From Pseudomonas sp. SID14000 (lineage in GTDB: Bacteria; Pseudomonadota; Gammaproteobacteria; Pseudomonadales; Pseudomonadaceae), in NCBI RefSeq assembly GCF_002165135.1, contig NZ_NFZQ01000001.1, positions 496,001-560,000 on the forward strand: a stretch of 64,000 nt of DNA. Direction: 5' to 3'. Position numbers and translations under genes: made by a program. Each line of letters starts with the position of its first letter. The stretch's first letter is position 1. Under the pieces are notes generated by a model, which saw nothing but the letters and a program-made list of their open reading frames with translations, did not search any database and was not told where the DNA came from. Below are positions 26,775 through 35,375 of the stretch, one piece after another.

Positions 26775-26830
26775 GATTAATCACCTATCTCACTCAATAT
26801 GCAGAGCATACATCATTTCTATGATTAATC
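26775..26830. promoter_or_regulatory. LysR/azoR divergent operator region
   Basis: TATGC-AGA-GCATA at 26798-26810 is an exact LysR-type T-N11-A box with 5-base arms. It is bracketed by two copies of the self-complementary GATTAATC (26775-26782 and 26823-26830), 48 bases apart. The left copy abuts the lysR start codon. Confidence 0.55.
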
Positions 26831-26912
26831 ATTCTGAATCAGACTTTGCGCCAAGCACCTGTGCGGCCGAACGCCAGGGGAAGTGCCACCAACGCTGCCA
26901 AGGAGAAGCCCC

Positions 26913-27581
26913 ATGGTTGAACGTATCTTGTATGTTTGTGCCTCACCGAGAGGAGAGCGGTCCGTTTCCACTCAGATTGCAGAAGTGTTCCTGACGGCAT
27001 TGGCCAAGCGCAAAGCCGTGGAGATTGACTGCCTTGACCCTTGGGAGTGCGAGCTCCCTGAAGTGGATGGCGCTTTGCTCGCGGCAAAGTACGCAGGGCT
27101 TGCCGATGCCCCACTGTCGACCGCCCAGGTCGCGGCATGGGAGCAGATCAAGACACTCGCTGAACGGTTCCACCAGGCTGATACCTTGGTGTTCAGCGTA
27201 CCACTGTGGAATTTCGGCATCCCGTACAAGCTCAAGCATCTGATCGACGCAATTTCGCACAAAGGCGTTTTGTTCACCTTCGATGAGCAAGGGTTGAATG
27301 GCATGTTGGGCGGACGTCGAGCTGTTGCAATCTACTCCCGCGGACTAGGTTATGGCCCTGACTCACAGACCCCCGACCATGCTTTTGGCCTGGAAAAACC
27401 CTTCATCGATACGTGGTTTCGCTTCGTCGGGATAAACCAGGTGCACAGTGTCGTGGTCGAGCAGACGCTTGGCCCTTTGGGGGCCAGCATCCGTGCAAGC
27501 GCCATCGAAGCAGTGACCTTGCTGGCGCAGAACATTGATCAGGAAGCGGCCCGGACTGTCGTTGTGGGCCGCAACGGCTGA
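26913..27581 (+). CDS. azoR: FMN-dependent NADH-azoreductase-like flavoprotein
   Basis: 222 residues from the ATG at 26913, with AAGGAG 7 bases upstream. The flavodoxin-like fold shows the FMN phosphate loop CASPRGERSVST and the FMN-contacting VPLWNFGIPYKLKHLIDA. Family members reduce quinones and azo dyes with NAD(P)H. Because a LysR regulator is divergently encoded, induction by a quinone or aromatic electrophile is plausible. It is slightly longer than E. coli AzoR (about 200 residues) and its dye activity is not proven by sequence. Confidence 0.85.
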   Translation: MVERILYVCASPRGERSVSTQIAEVFLTALAKRKAVEIDCLDPWECELPEVDGALLAAKYAGLADAPLSTAQVAAWEQIKTLAERFHQADTLVFSVPLWNFGIPYKLKHLIDAISHKGVLFTFDEQGLNGMLGGRRAVAIYSRGLGYGPDSQTPDHAFGLEKPFIDTWFRFVGINQVHSVVVEQTLGPLGASIRASAIEAVTLLAQNIDQEAARTVVVGRNG

Positions 27582-27590
27582 TAGGTCCCG

Positions 27591-28646
27591 TTACTGGATC
27601 TGCTCCGGTGTCACGATCACCCAGTTCTTGTCCGCCGTCACCGGTAGCCCTTCCTTGGCCTGCGCCGCCGCGTTCTTGGCGATCATCCCGTTCATCTGGT
27701 CCATGTACTTGGCCTTGCGGTTTATCCACAGATGAATGCCGCCCTTGCCCACATCCACCCCATGGAATTGCATGTAGCCATCGCTGGTCGGCGTGTCGCC
27801 GCCCACCAGCACCGGCTTCTTCCACTCATCGATATAGGTCAGGATCGCCGCCTGCTTGCCCGCCATCCAGGTGGCCGGGGTCCACAGGTATGGAGTCAGC
27901 TCCAGCCCTTGGTTGGCCTTGGCATCGTAATGCCCGGCACTGATCTGCTTGCGCGCGGTGGTCAGCTGGCCGCTGGCGCGGTCCTTCAGCAGCAGGCTTA
28001 CGCCAATCACATTTTGCGGTTTCACGTTGTAGCCGTACTTAGGGTCCGACGCGACCATACGCACCAGTTCTTCGGAGGCCGCCGAAACCACATAGACCTC
28101 GATACCGTTCTCCATCAGCTTGTTGTACAGCTCGGCCTGGCCCTTGAAGACCTTGGGCGGCTGTACCTCGATGGTCTTGACCTGGTCGCCTTCGTAGTAG
28201 GTGCTGGGGATTGGCTTGCTGGAAGCCATCATCTCATCCACCTGCACCTTCAGCTCCTGCAGGGTAAAACCGGAAAACACCTGGGCCACCCACGGGTAGC
28301 AGACCATGTCGTCAACTTCGCACAGCCGGTAGTAGTAGCTGAACAGGCTTTCCTTATGCTCGGCGGTGTCCTTGAACGGCATCAGCTTCAACGACGGGTC
28401 GAGCTTGTCGCGGCTCAGCAACCCCTTGTTTTCCATGAACGGCAGCAAAGCCTCTTCAAGGTCATAACGGTAGCTGGTGTTGTCCATGTCGAACACCGCG
28501 TAGTTACCCTTGTTCGCATTGGCGGCGATCATGCTGTCGAGCTGCCTGGCGGCCTCGGCAGGCCAGTGCTTGAGCTCGGTGGCGAAGGTTTCGATACTGA
28601 ACAGCAGGGACAGGCCGACGGCGACGGCTTTCGGAGCAAACTTCAT
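27591..28646 (-). CDS. pchP: Phosphorylcholine phosphatase (HAD superfamily), exported
   Basis: 351 residues from the ATG at 28646 with CAGGAG upstream. A signal peptide (to about FATE, residue 24) precedes a HAD domain with [10 protein letters not shown] (nucleophile Asp53, Asp55), a Ser in VVSAASEE, and a late GGDTPTSDG. These match Pseudomonas PchP, which releases phosphate from phosphorylcholine in the periplasm so choline can be used. It is convergent to azoR with 9 bases between stops and divergent from the cystine symporter. Confidence 0.85.
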   Translation of the reverse strand: MKFAPKAVAVGLSLLFSIETFATELKHWPAEAARQLDSMIAANANKGNYAVFDMDNTSYRYDLEEALLPFMENKGLLSRDKLDPSLKLMPFKDTAEHKESLFSYYYRLCEVDDMVCYPWVAQVFSGFTLQELKVQVDEMMASSKPIPSTYYEGDQVKTIEVQPPKVFKGQAELYNKLMENGIEVYVVSAASEELVRMVASDPKYGYNVKPQNVIGVSLLLKDRASGQLTTARKQISAGHYDAKANQGLELTPYLWTPATWMAGKQAAILTYIDEWKKPVLVGGDTPTSDGYMQFHGVDVGKGGIHLWINRKAKYMDQMNGMIAKNAAAQAKEGLPVTADKNWVIVTPEQIQ

Positions 28647-28779
28647 GTGCGAATCTCCTGGAATGACCCGCAAACGCTAGTGCAACCAACCCCGCCGGCA
28701 GCCCTCGATAACGACCTCCAGGCAGCTGCAAACGCCGTGTTCATTGCAATCCGCGACACATCGTTATTCCATAAACGAC

Positions 28780-28802
28780 TATACACATTCCATTTGTGTA
28801 TA
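28780..28802. promoter_or_regulatory. Operator-like inverted repeat between pchP and tcyP
   Basis: TATACACA-TTCCATT-TGTGTATA is a perfect 8-base inverted repeat with a 7-base centre. Its right end overlaps TATAAA (28799-28804), a plausible -10 for tcyP. A smaller palindrome, CGTT-N8-AACG, lies at 28762-28777. The binding protein is unknown. Confidence 0.5.
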
Positions 28803-28890
28803 AATTCGTTTGTTTTCAGGCTGTTAGCATTTCCGTTCGCAATCGCTCACAGAGGCGATGCCTCTTCTGCTTTTTTCTGCTGGAGCTTCA

Positions 28891-30282
28891 ATGAACCTGC
28901 CGCTGTCCCTTAACCTGCTGGCGTTCCTGGCCCTGTTGCTGGGCCTGGCACAAACCCGCCGCACCGACTGGAGCCTGGCCAAGAAAGTATTGCTGGGCCT
29001 GGTGCTGGGCGTGGTATTCGGCCTGGCCCTGCATACCATCTATGGCGCTGGCCATCCCGTGCTCAAGGCCACCATCGCCTGGCTCGACCTGGTCGGCAAC
29101 GGCTACGTCGGCCTGTTGCAGATGATTGTCATGCCGCTGATCTTCGCCTCGATCCTCAGCGCCGTGGCACGCCTGCACAATGCCTCGTCGCTGGGCCGCA
29201 TCAGCGTGCTGAGCATCGGCACCCTGCTGCTGACCACCGCCATCGCCGCGCTGATCGGCATCGTCCTGACCAACCTGTTCAGCCTCAGCGCCGAAGGCCT
29301 GGTGGCCGGTGCCCAGGAAAGCGCACGCATGCAGGTTATCCACAGCGACTACGCCGGCAAGGTCGCCGACCTCAACATCCCGCAACTGCTGCTGTCGTTC
29401 ATCCCCAGCAACCCGGTAGGTGACCTGGCACGGGCCAAGCCGACCTCGATCATCAGCGTGGTGATCTTTGCCGTGTTCCTCGGCCTGGCTGCGCTGCAGT
29501 TGATCAAGGACGATGCCGAGAAAGGCGAGCGCGCGCTGTCGGCCATCGATACCCTGCAGGCTTGGGTGATGCGCCTGGTGCGAGTGGTGATGAAGCTGAC
29601 CCCATATGGCGTGCTGGCGCTGATGACCAAGGTGGTGGCCAGCTCCAACATGGAAGACATCCTCAAGCTGGGCAGCTTCGTGGTGGTATCGTACCTGGGC
29701 CTGGCGCTGATGTTCGTGGTGCACGGCGTTATCCTCGCCGCCACCGGCGTGAGCCCGCTGCGTTTCTTCCGCAAGGTGTGGCCGGTGCTGACCTTCGCCT
29801 TCACCAGCCGCTCCAGCGCCGCCAGCATTCCGCTGAACATCGAAGCGCAAACCCGCCGCCTGGGCGTACCGCAATCGATCGCCAGCTTCAGTGCATCGTT
29901 CGGTACCACCATTGGCCAGAACGGCTGCGCCGGCCTCTATCCCGCCATGCTGGCGGTGATGGTGGCACCGGCGGTGGGCATCGATACCTTCGACCCGCTG
30001 TGGATCGCCACCTTGGTGGCCATCGTCACCCTGAGTTCGGCAGGGGTTGCCGGCGTAGGTGGGGGCGCTACTTTCGCCGCGCTGATCGTGCTGCCGGCCA
30101 TGGGCTTGCCGGTTGAGCTGGTGGCGTTGCTGATTTCGGTGGAGCCGCTGATCGACATGGGCCGTACGGCGTTGAACGTGAACGGTTCGATGACCGCAGG
30201 GGTGGTGACCAGCCAACTGCTGAAAGAGACCGACAAGGATGTGCTGGCTGGCGATGAACATGCCGAGCTGAGCCATTCCTGA
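28891..30282 (+). CDS. tcyP: Sodium-coupled L-cystine symporter, TcyP/YdjN type
   Basis: 463 residues, matching YdjN in length. About eight membrane helices and two re-entrant loops of the dicarboxylate/amino acid:cation symporter family are seen. The [17 protein letters not shown] serine-rich loop and [17 protein letters not shown] segment are as in cystine-specific members, as is [16 protein letters not shown] early on. It imports cystine across the inner membrane. The ATG at 28891 has TGGAG 6 bases upstream; the frame from 28858 adds a poor N terminus. Confidence 0.88.
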   Translation: MNLPLSLNLLAFLALLLGLAQTRRTDWSLAKKVLLGLVLGVVFGLALHTIYGAGHPVLKATIAWLDLVGNGYVGLLQMIVMPLIFASILSAVARLHNASSLGRISVLSIGTLLLTTAIAALIGIVLTNLFSLSAEGLVAGAQESARMQVIHSDYAGKVADLNIPQLLLSFIPSNPVGDLARAKPTSIISVVIFAVFLGLAALQLIKDDAEKGERALSAIDTLQAWVMRLVRVVMKLTPYGVLALMTKVVASSNMEDILKLGSFVVVSYLGLALMFVVHGVILAATGVSPLRFFRKVWPVLTFAFTSRSSAASIPLNIEAQTRRLGVPQSIASFSASFGTTIGQNGCAGLYPAMLAVMVAPAVGIDTFDPLWIATLVAIVTLSSAGVAGVGGGATFAALIVLPAMGLPVELVALLISVEPLIDMGRTALNVNGSMTAGVVTSQLLKETDKDVLAGDEHAELSHS

Positions 30283-30289
30283 TAAGGAA

Positions 30290-30308
30290 GGGGTCGCTAT
30301 GCGGCCCC
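30290..30308 (+). terminator. Hairpin after tcyP
   Basis: ggggtcg / cggcccc with a 5-base loop, 7 bases after the stop. No T tract follows, so termination is uncertain. Confidence 0.4.
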
Positions 30309-30411
30309 AATATCCAGTAACGCAATGGCATGGGAAGCAAGCAATAGCTGGCTATTGGCGTTGCTATACTGACAGCCGGGCTAGCGAATGCGCCGATGGA
30401 AAGGAACCACC

Positions 30412-30633
30412 ATGCAGCAGTACGACATGACCCAGGCAGAAGCCGAAAAAATCCGCGTTGAGGTTGCCAAGATCCGCGTCGAAGTGGATAAGTTGATGGC
30501 CGAGACACGCAAGCTGAATGCTGAAGCCGGCAAAATGACCCGCGAAACCTTCTGGTACCCGGTTGCCATCGCCGTCGGTTTCGTCACCACGGTGGCTACT
30601 GTCACCGCATTGATCATCAAGCTGCTCATCTGA
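30412..30633 (+). CDS. Small heptad-repeat membrane protein, unknown function
   Basis: 73 residues from the ATG at 30412, preceded by AAAGGAA. Residues 8-42 form an amphipathic coiled coil with near-tandem units IRVEVAK and IRVEVDK, then LMAETRKLNAEAGKM. One C-terminal membrane segment (about 48-70, YPVAIAVGFVTTVATVTALI) follows. It would be tail-anchored with the coil in the cytoplasm. It stands alone between tcyP and folA, with TATACT (30365-30370) as a possible -10. Similar small proteins are seen in Pseudomonas phages and genomes, but I do not recognise a defined family. Confidence 0.75.
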   Translation: MQQYDMTQAEAEKIRVEVAKIRVEVDKLMAETRKLNAEAGKMTRETFWYPVAIAVGFVTTVATVTALIIKLLI

Positions 30634-30677
30634 GCGCCGGACCGGTCGGAAAGGGCTGCAAGGCAGCCCCGGCAATC

Positions 30678-31193
30678 TCAAACCTTGTTCCAGACCTCGA
30701 AGTGATACCGAGGCTTGCCTTCCTCAGCCTGCGCCTCGCTCGACACCAGCTTCCACTGCCCCCGATCGAACTCAGGGAACCAGGCATCCCCCTCCGGCGA
30801 CAACTCGACCCGCGTCAGGTACATGCGGCTGACCAGCCCTTTCTCCAGCGCCTGCCCATACAGCTGCGCCCCGCCAATCAGCATCAGCTCATCGACGCCC
30901 TGCTCACGCGCCCACTGCTCGGCCCGCACCAGCGCCTCTTCCAGCGAACCAAACACCTCGGCCCCCGCCAGTTCCAGCCCTGCCTGCCGGCTGACCACGA
31001 TATTCAACCGCCCGGGCAAGGGCCTGCCCAGCGAGTCCCAGGTCTTGCGCCCCATGATGATCGGCTTGCCCAGGGTAGTGGCCTTGAAGTACTTGAAGTC
31101 CCCCGGCAAATGCCAGGGCATGGAGTTGTCGATGCCGATCACGCGGTTCTCGGCGTGAGCCGCGATCAGGCTGAGGGGGAGTGATGTATTCAT
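30678..31193 (-). CDS. folA: Dihydrofolate reductase
   Basis: 171 residues. The N-terminal LIAAHAENRVIGIDNSMPWH is typical of DHFR, with the catalytic acid replaced by Asp in the LPGDFKYFK helix. IMGRKTWDSLGRPLPGR carries the NADPH-binding site, and LMLIGGAQLY follows. It regenerates tetrahydrofolate; thyA, the main consumer of methylene-THF, is 11 kb away in this window. Nothing suggests an antifolate-resistant variant. It ends 45 bases from the convergent small membrane protein gene. Confidence 0.95.
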   Translation of the reverse strand: MNTSLPLSLIAAHAENRVIGIDNSMPWHLPGDFKYFKATTLGKPIIMGRKTWDSLGRPLPGRLNIVVSRQAGLELAGAEVFGSLEEALVRAEQWAREQGVDELMLIGGAQLYGQALEKGLVSRMYLTRVELSPEGDAWFPEFDRGQWKLVSSEAQAEEGKPRYHFEVWNKV

Positions 31194-31259
31194 GCCAGCG
31201 AGGATAGCACCGGGCGTGTGGGTTATGCTTCTGCCCTGACCTGTGCAATGGAAGACCTT

Positions 31260-32639
31260 GTGACTGCACCGACTTCACTGGACAAGCGCTGGCTCACCGA
31301 AGCGGTACGCCTGCGCGAGGAACATGCCGGCCCCCTGGAGGACCGGGAAGCCAACCGCCGCGCCCGCCAGGCAGGCGGTGACCTGGCCGCTCGCATCGAA
31401 ACCCGTGCGCTGTTCCTGGCCGAACGCGACGGCATCAGCACCGCCCTGCGCCACTGGAAGCAGGGCGCACGCCTGGCGCTGCTGGCCTTGCTGCTGCTGG
31501 CCGTGCTCAGCGGCGCGGGGCTGACACTGGCCGCCCTGGGCGACGGGCAACGCCCGGTGAATGTGTTCTGGGCGCTGGGCAGCCTGCTCGGGCTGAACCT
31601 GCTGATGCTGCTGGGCTGGGCCATCGGCTTTGCCGTGAGCGGCGAGCATGGCGCGGGTTTGGGCCGCCTGTGGCTGTGGCTGAGCGAACGCTTTGCCCGT
31701 GATGCCAAAGCCGCACACCTGGCGCCAGCGCTGCTGGTACTACTGCAACGCCAACGCCTCAACCGCTGGCTGCTCGGCCTGCTGGTACATGGCCTGTGGC
31801 TTCTGGCCATGGTGACCGCGCTGGGCATGCTGCTGGCCTTGCTGGCGACCCGGCGCTATGGCTTTGTCTGGGAAACCACCCTGCTCGCCGCCGACCCTTT
31901 CATCCACCTGACCCAGGCGCTGGGCGCGCTGCCCTCTGTCCTGGGCTTCACGGTACCCGACGAAACCATGATCCGTGCCAGTGGCAACAGCCAGCCGGCC
32001 CTGGACGTGGCGCGCCAGGCCTGGGCCAGCTGGCTGCTTGGCGTGGTGCTGGTGTACGGCCTGCTACCGCGCCTGCTGCTGGCCGGGTTGTGCCTGTGGC
32101 ACTGGCGCCGAGGCCGCCAACGCCTGGCGCTGGACCTCAGCCTGCCCGGCTACGCGCAGCTGCGTGAAGCACTGATGCCACGCAGCGAGCGCATCGGCGT
32201 ACAGGATGCCGCGCCCGAAGCCTTGCCGCAGTTTGCCGCAGGCCAGCTGGAAAGCGGCAGCAGCGGTGCCCTGCTGGTCGGCCTGGAGCTGGACGACCAG
32301 CGCCCCTGGCCACCCGCCCTGCCGAAAAGCGTGACCAGTGCCGGCGTACTCGACAGCCGTGAATCGCGCAACCGCCTGCTCGAACAGCTCAGCCGCTTCC
32401 CGCCGGCACGCCTGGCCATCGCCTGCGACCCGCGCCGCTCGCCCGATCGTGGCAGCCTGGCGTTGCTCGCCGAACTGGCACGCAACGCCGGCGCAACCCG
32501 CATCTGGTTACTGCAGGCCGCACCAGGCGAAGCCCTGGACGCCCAGCGCCTGGGCGACTGGCACGAAGCCCTCGACCGCCTTGGCCTGGTGCATGCCGAT
32601 ACCTCGCCGCTGACCTGGCTGGAGCATGGCCATGACTGA
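31260..32639 (+). CDS. DUF2868 multi-pass membrane protein
   Basis: 459 residues from the GTG at 31260, which has GGAAG 5 bases upstream; an ATG at 31248 would add four residues. A charged N-terminal region of about 65 residues precedes membrane helices near 70-92, 101-123 and 170-198 and a fourth near 254-280. A cytoplasmic C-terminal domain follows. The gene overlaps the next, a GTPase, by 8 bases (ATGACTGA). The constant pairing suggests the two proteins work together at the membrane. No enzyme motif is visible. Confidence 0.82.
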   Translation: MTAPTSLDKRWLTEAVRLREEHAGPLEDREANRRARQAGGDLAARIETRALFLAERDGISTALRHWKQGARLALLALLLLAVLSGAGLTLAALGDGQRPVNVFWALGSLLGLNLLMLLGWAIGFAVSGEHGAGLGRLWLWLSERFARDAKAAHLAPALLVLLQRQRLNRWLLGLLVHGLWLLAMVTALGMLLALLATRRYGFVWETTLLAADPFIHLTQALGALPSVLGFTVPDETMIRASGNSQPALDVARQAWASWLLGVVLVYGLLPRLLLAGLCLWHWRRGRQRLALDLSLPGYAQLREALMPRSERIGVQDAAPEALPQFAAGQLESGSSGALLVGLELDDQRPWPPALPKSVTSAGVLDSRESRNRLLEQLSRFPPARLAIACDPRRSPDRGSLALLAELARNAGATRIWLLQAAPGEALDAQRLGDWHEALDRLGLVHADTSPLTWLEHGHD

Positions 32640-33996
32640 GCCCCTGAAACTGGCAGTGGTCGGCCATACCAACGTCGGCAAGACCTCGCTGCTGCGCACC
32701 CTGACCCGCGACGTCGGCTTTGGTGAGGTCTCCCACCGCCCCAGCACCACCCGCCATGTTGAAGGTGCGCGGCTGTCGGTGGACGGCGATCCCTTGCTGG
32801 AGCTGTATGACACCCCGGGCCTGGAAGACGCCATCGCCCTGCTCGACTACCTCGAACGCCTGGAACGCCCGGGCGAGCGCCTGGACGGCCCGGCCCGCCT
32901 CGAGCGCTTTCTGCAAGGCAGCGAGGCACGCCAGCGTTTCGAGCAGGAGGCCAAGGTGCTGCGCCAACTGCTGGCCAGCAATGCCGGCTTGTATGTGATC
33001 GACGCCCGCGAACCGGTGCTGGCCAAATACCGCGATGAACTGGAAGTACTGGCCAGCTGCGGCAAGCCGCTGCTACCGGTACTCAATTTCGTCGCCAGCC
33101 ATCAGCACCGCGAGCCGCAATGGCGTGAAGCCCTTGCCAGGCTTGGGCTTCACGCGTTGGTGCGGTTCGACAGCGTGGCCCCGCCAGAGGATGGCGAGCG
33201 CCGTTTGTACGAAAGCCTGGCCCTGCTGCTGGAAGACGCCCGCCCGGCCCTGCAGCGGCTGATCGACGATCAGCAGGCCCAGCGCCTGGCGCGTCGGCAC
33301 AGCGGCAAGCGCCTGATTGCCGAGCTGCTGCTGGACTGCGCCGCCTGCCGACGCAGCGTCGAGGCCGAACCGACTGCCGAAGCCCAGGCTATCGAGGCAT
33401 TGCGGCAAGAGGTGCGCCAGCGCGAACAACGCTGCGTCGAGGCATTGCTGAAGCTGTATGCCTTCCGCCGCGAGGACGCCCATGCCAGTGACCTGCCGTT
33501 GCTGGATGGCCGCTGGGGCGATGACCTGTTCAACCCCGAAACCTTGAAGCTGCTGGGCGTGCGCCTGGGCAGTGGAGTGGCTGCCGGTGCTGCAGCAGGT
33601 GCCGGGGTGGACCTGCTGGTCGGCGGCCTGACCCTGGGAGCTGCCGCCCTGGCCGGGGCGATTGCTGGCGGTGCGCTGCAGACGGCGCGCAACTATGGTT
33701 CACGGTTGATGGGCAAGCTCAAGGGCAAGCGCGAGCTGACCGTGGATGATACGGTATTGCGGTTGCTGGCCTTGCGTCAGCAGCAGTTGCTGGTGGCGCT
33801 GGAAAACCGCGGGCATGCAGCGCAGGACAGCATTCGCCTGGGTGAGCTGGATGAGAAGGCCTGGCGAGAGGGCAAGTTGCCGGAGGCGCTGAGCAAGGCG
33901 CGGGCGCATCCACAGTGGTCCACCCTGAACCCTGGGGCGAAGCTGAATCAGGCTGAGCGGCAGGAACAGCTGGAGGCTCTGGTTTCACAGTTTTGA
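32632..33996 (+). CDS. DUF3482 domain GTPase
   Basis: 454 residues from the ATG at 32632; an ATG two codons earlier is possible. The G1 loop is GHTNVGKTS at the N terminus, G3 is DTPG in LYDTPGLED, and a NFVASHQH segment stands near the expected G4, which is not a canonical NKxD. A helical region follows, then a Gly/Ala-rich hydrophobic stretch (about 314-348, with AAGAAAGAGVDLLVGG) that resembles a membrane-inserted hairpin. It overlaps the DUF2868 gene, so the two form a translationally coupled membrane/GTPase module of unknown role. Confidence 0.85.
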   Translation: MTEPLKLAVVGHTNVGKTSLLRTLTRDVGFGEVSHRPSTTRHVEGARLSVDGDPLLELYDTPGLEDAIALLDYLERLERPGERLDGPARLERFLQGSEARQRFEQEAKVLRQLLASNAGLYVIDAREPVLAKYRDELEVLASCGKPLLPVLNFVASHQHREPQWREALARLGLHALVRFDSVAPPEDGERRLYESLALLLEDARPALQRLIDDQQAQRLARRHSGKRLIAELLLDCAACRRSVEAEPTAEAQAIEALRQEVRQREQRCVEALLKLYAFRREDAHASDLPLLDGRWGDDLFNPETLKLLGVRLGSGVAAGAAAGAGVDLLVGGLTLGAAALAGAIAGGALQTARNYGSRLMGKLKGKRELTVDDTVLRLLALRQQQLLVALENRGHAAQDSIRLGELDEKAWREGKLPEALSKARAHPQWSTLNPGAKLNQAERQEQLEALVSQF

Positions 33997-34007
33997 TCAG
34001 CAAGTCT

Positions 34008-34100
34008 GGCCTCTTCGCGGGTAAATCCGCTCCCACAGGTATCCACATTCCTTGAGATGTGCACTATTCCTGTGGGAGCGGGTTCACCCGCGAAGAGGCC
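34008..34100. repeat. Family A REP, inward pair
   Basis: ggcctcttcgcgggtaaatc... and '...gcgggttcacccgcgaagaggcc' with about 30 bases between. It occupies the start of the 335-base gap after the GTPase gene, just ahead of a gene remnant and a family B pair. Confidence 0.88.
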
Positions 34101-34119
34101 GGCACAGGCAGCCCACATA

Positions 34120-34246
34120 TCAAAGCAATGCCAAAGCCTTCTGCTTCAACCCATCCAGGTCATTCACCGCCATCCCGACCACCTTGGCCCGCTCATCCCC
34201 TGGGCTGGGGTGGGCATCACCGTCTTCTCCTGGCTTGATCTGGTGG
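34120..34246 (-). pseudogene. Possible 3' remnant of an unknown gene
   Basis: Between the two repeat pairs the minus strand keeps an open frame of about 40 codons ending ...VVGMAVNDLDGLKQKALALL and TGA. It reads like a helical protein C terminus with Pseudomonas codon choice, but upstream it runs directly into the family B repeat with no start or domain. It may be what remains of a gene truncated at the repeat. I do not recognise the parent. Confidence 0.3.
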
Positions 34247-34247
34247 T

Positions 34248-34323
34248 GGCTTCTTCGCAGCACAAGGCTGCTCCTACAGGTTGTCGCCGACCTGTAGGAG
34301 CAGCCTTGTGCTGCGAAGGGGCC
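34248..34323. repeat. Family B repeat, inward pair
   Basis: ggcttcttcgcagcacaagg... and '...ccttgtgctgcgaaggggcc', arms almost perfectly complementary over more than 30 bases with a short spacer. It lies 8 bases beyond the solute-binding protein stop and could terminate that operon. Confidence 0.88.
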
Positions 34324-34331
34324 GGTGCAGG

Positions 34332-35357
34332 TTACTGCTGAGCCACCTTCTCCGACTTGCCGTCATAGCGCTTGCGCCACTCGGCCAGGATCTGGTCACG
34401 GTTCTTCGAGGCCCAGGCAAAGTCGTTCTTGATCAGGCGCTGTTCATAGTCCGCCGGCAGTTCGGTCTGCGGCTTGGCAATGCCCGGTGCGGCCAGCACG
34501 GCGAAGTTCTCCTTGTACAGTTCCATGGCCGCCGGGCTTGCCGAGAAATCAGCCAGGCGCTTGGCCGCATCCGCTTTTGGCGAGCCTTTGATCACCGCAG
34601 TCGCCTCGATCTCCCAACCCAGGCCTTCCTTCGGCAGCACGATGTCCAGCGGCGCACCCTGGCGCTTGAGCTGCACTGCCGGGTACTCGAACGAGATGCC
34701 AATCGGGAATTCACCCGCTGCTGCCAGCTTGCACGGCTTGGAACCGGAATGAACGTACTGGCCGATGTTCTGGTGCAGCGCATCCATGTACGCCCAACCC
34801 TGTGGCTCGCCAAAGGTCTGCAGCCAGGCACTGACATCCAGGAAGCCGGTGCCGGACGAGGCCGGGTTCGGCATGACGATCTTGCCCTTGTACTCGGGCT
34901 TGGTCAGGTCCTGCCAGCTGACCGGCTTGCTCACCCCCTGCTTCTCGGCCTCGATGGTATTGAAGCAGATGGTCGCGGCCCACACGTCCATTCCAACCCA
35001 GGCTGGCGGGTTGGCAGCGTCGCGGTAGTTGGCGGCAATCTTGCCCAGGTCCTTCGGTGCATAGGCTTCGAGCATGCCGTTCTGGTCGAGGATGGCCAGG
35101 CTCGACGCGGCCAGGCCCCATACCGCGTCGGCTTGCGGGCGGTCTTTCTCGGCCAGCAGCTTGGCGGTGATGATGCCGGTGGAGTCACGGACCCACTTGA
35201 TCTCGATGCCCGGGTTGGCCTTCTCGAAGGCCTGCTTGTAGCTCTTCAGCTGTTCGGCTTCCAGGGCGGTGTAGACCGTCAGCTGGGTACCAGCGGCCGA
35301 AGCCTGCAGGCTGTACACGGCGGAAACGGCAGCGGCAAGTGCAAGGTGCTTGTACAT
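34332..35357 (-). CDS. ABC transporter substrate-binding protein, probable 2-aminoethylphosphonate type
   Basis: 341 residues with a signal peptide (cleavage near SLQASAAG). It has the Fbp/spermidine-like fold: QLTVYTALEAEQLKSYKQAF start, VGMDVWAATICFN, MPNPASSGTGF. This set was long annotated as iron transport. The sequence and the adjacent LysR fit the 2-aminoethylphosphonate-type system (TIGR03261/AepX class) better, and there are no tyrosine ligand pairs I can assign to iron. Last gene of an ATPase-permease-binding protein operon. The ligand needs binding data. Confidence 0.75.
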   Translation of the reverse strand: MYKHLALAAAVSAVYSLQASAAGTQLTVYTALEAEQLKSYKQAFEKANPGIEIKWVRDSTGIITAKLLAEKDRPQADAVWGLAASSLAILDQNGMLEAYAPKDLGKIAANYRDAANPPAWVGMDVWAATICFNTIEAEKQGVSKPVSWQDLTKPEYKGKIVMPNPASSGTGFLDVSAWLQTFGEPQGWAYMDALHQNIGQYVHSGSKPCKLAAAGEFPIGISFEYPAVQLKRQGAPLDIVLPKEGLGWEIEATAVIKGSPKADAAKRLADFSASPAAMELYKENFAVLAAPGIAKPQTELPADYEQRLIKNDFAWASKNRDQILAEWRKRYDGKSEKVAQQ

Positions 35358-35375
35358 GGGTTGGTTCCTTACAGG

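Noticed and set aside
28888-30276. 462-codon open frame opposite tcyP
   Set aside because: Composition is His/Gln-rich throughout, with no membrane helices or motifs; the plus-strand symporter is convincing.
30651-30667. gggctgcaaggcagccc hairpin as a terminator for the small membrane protein gene
   Set aside because: The stem is good but there is no T run on either side, and it nearly touches the folA stop; its function cannot be assigned.
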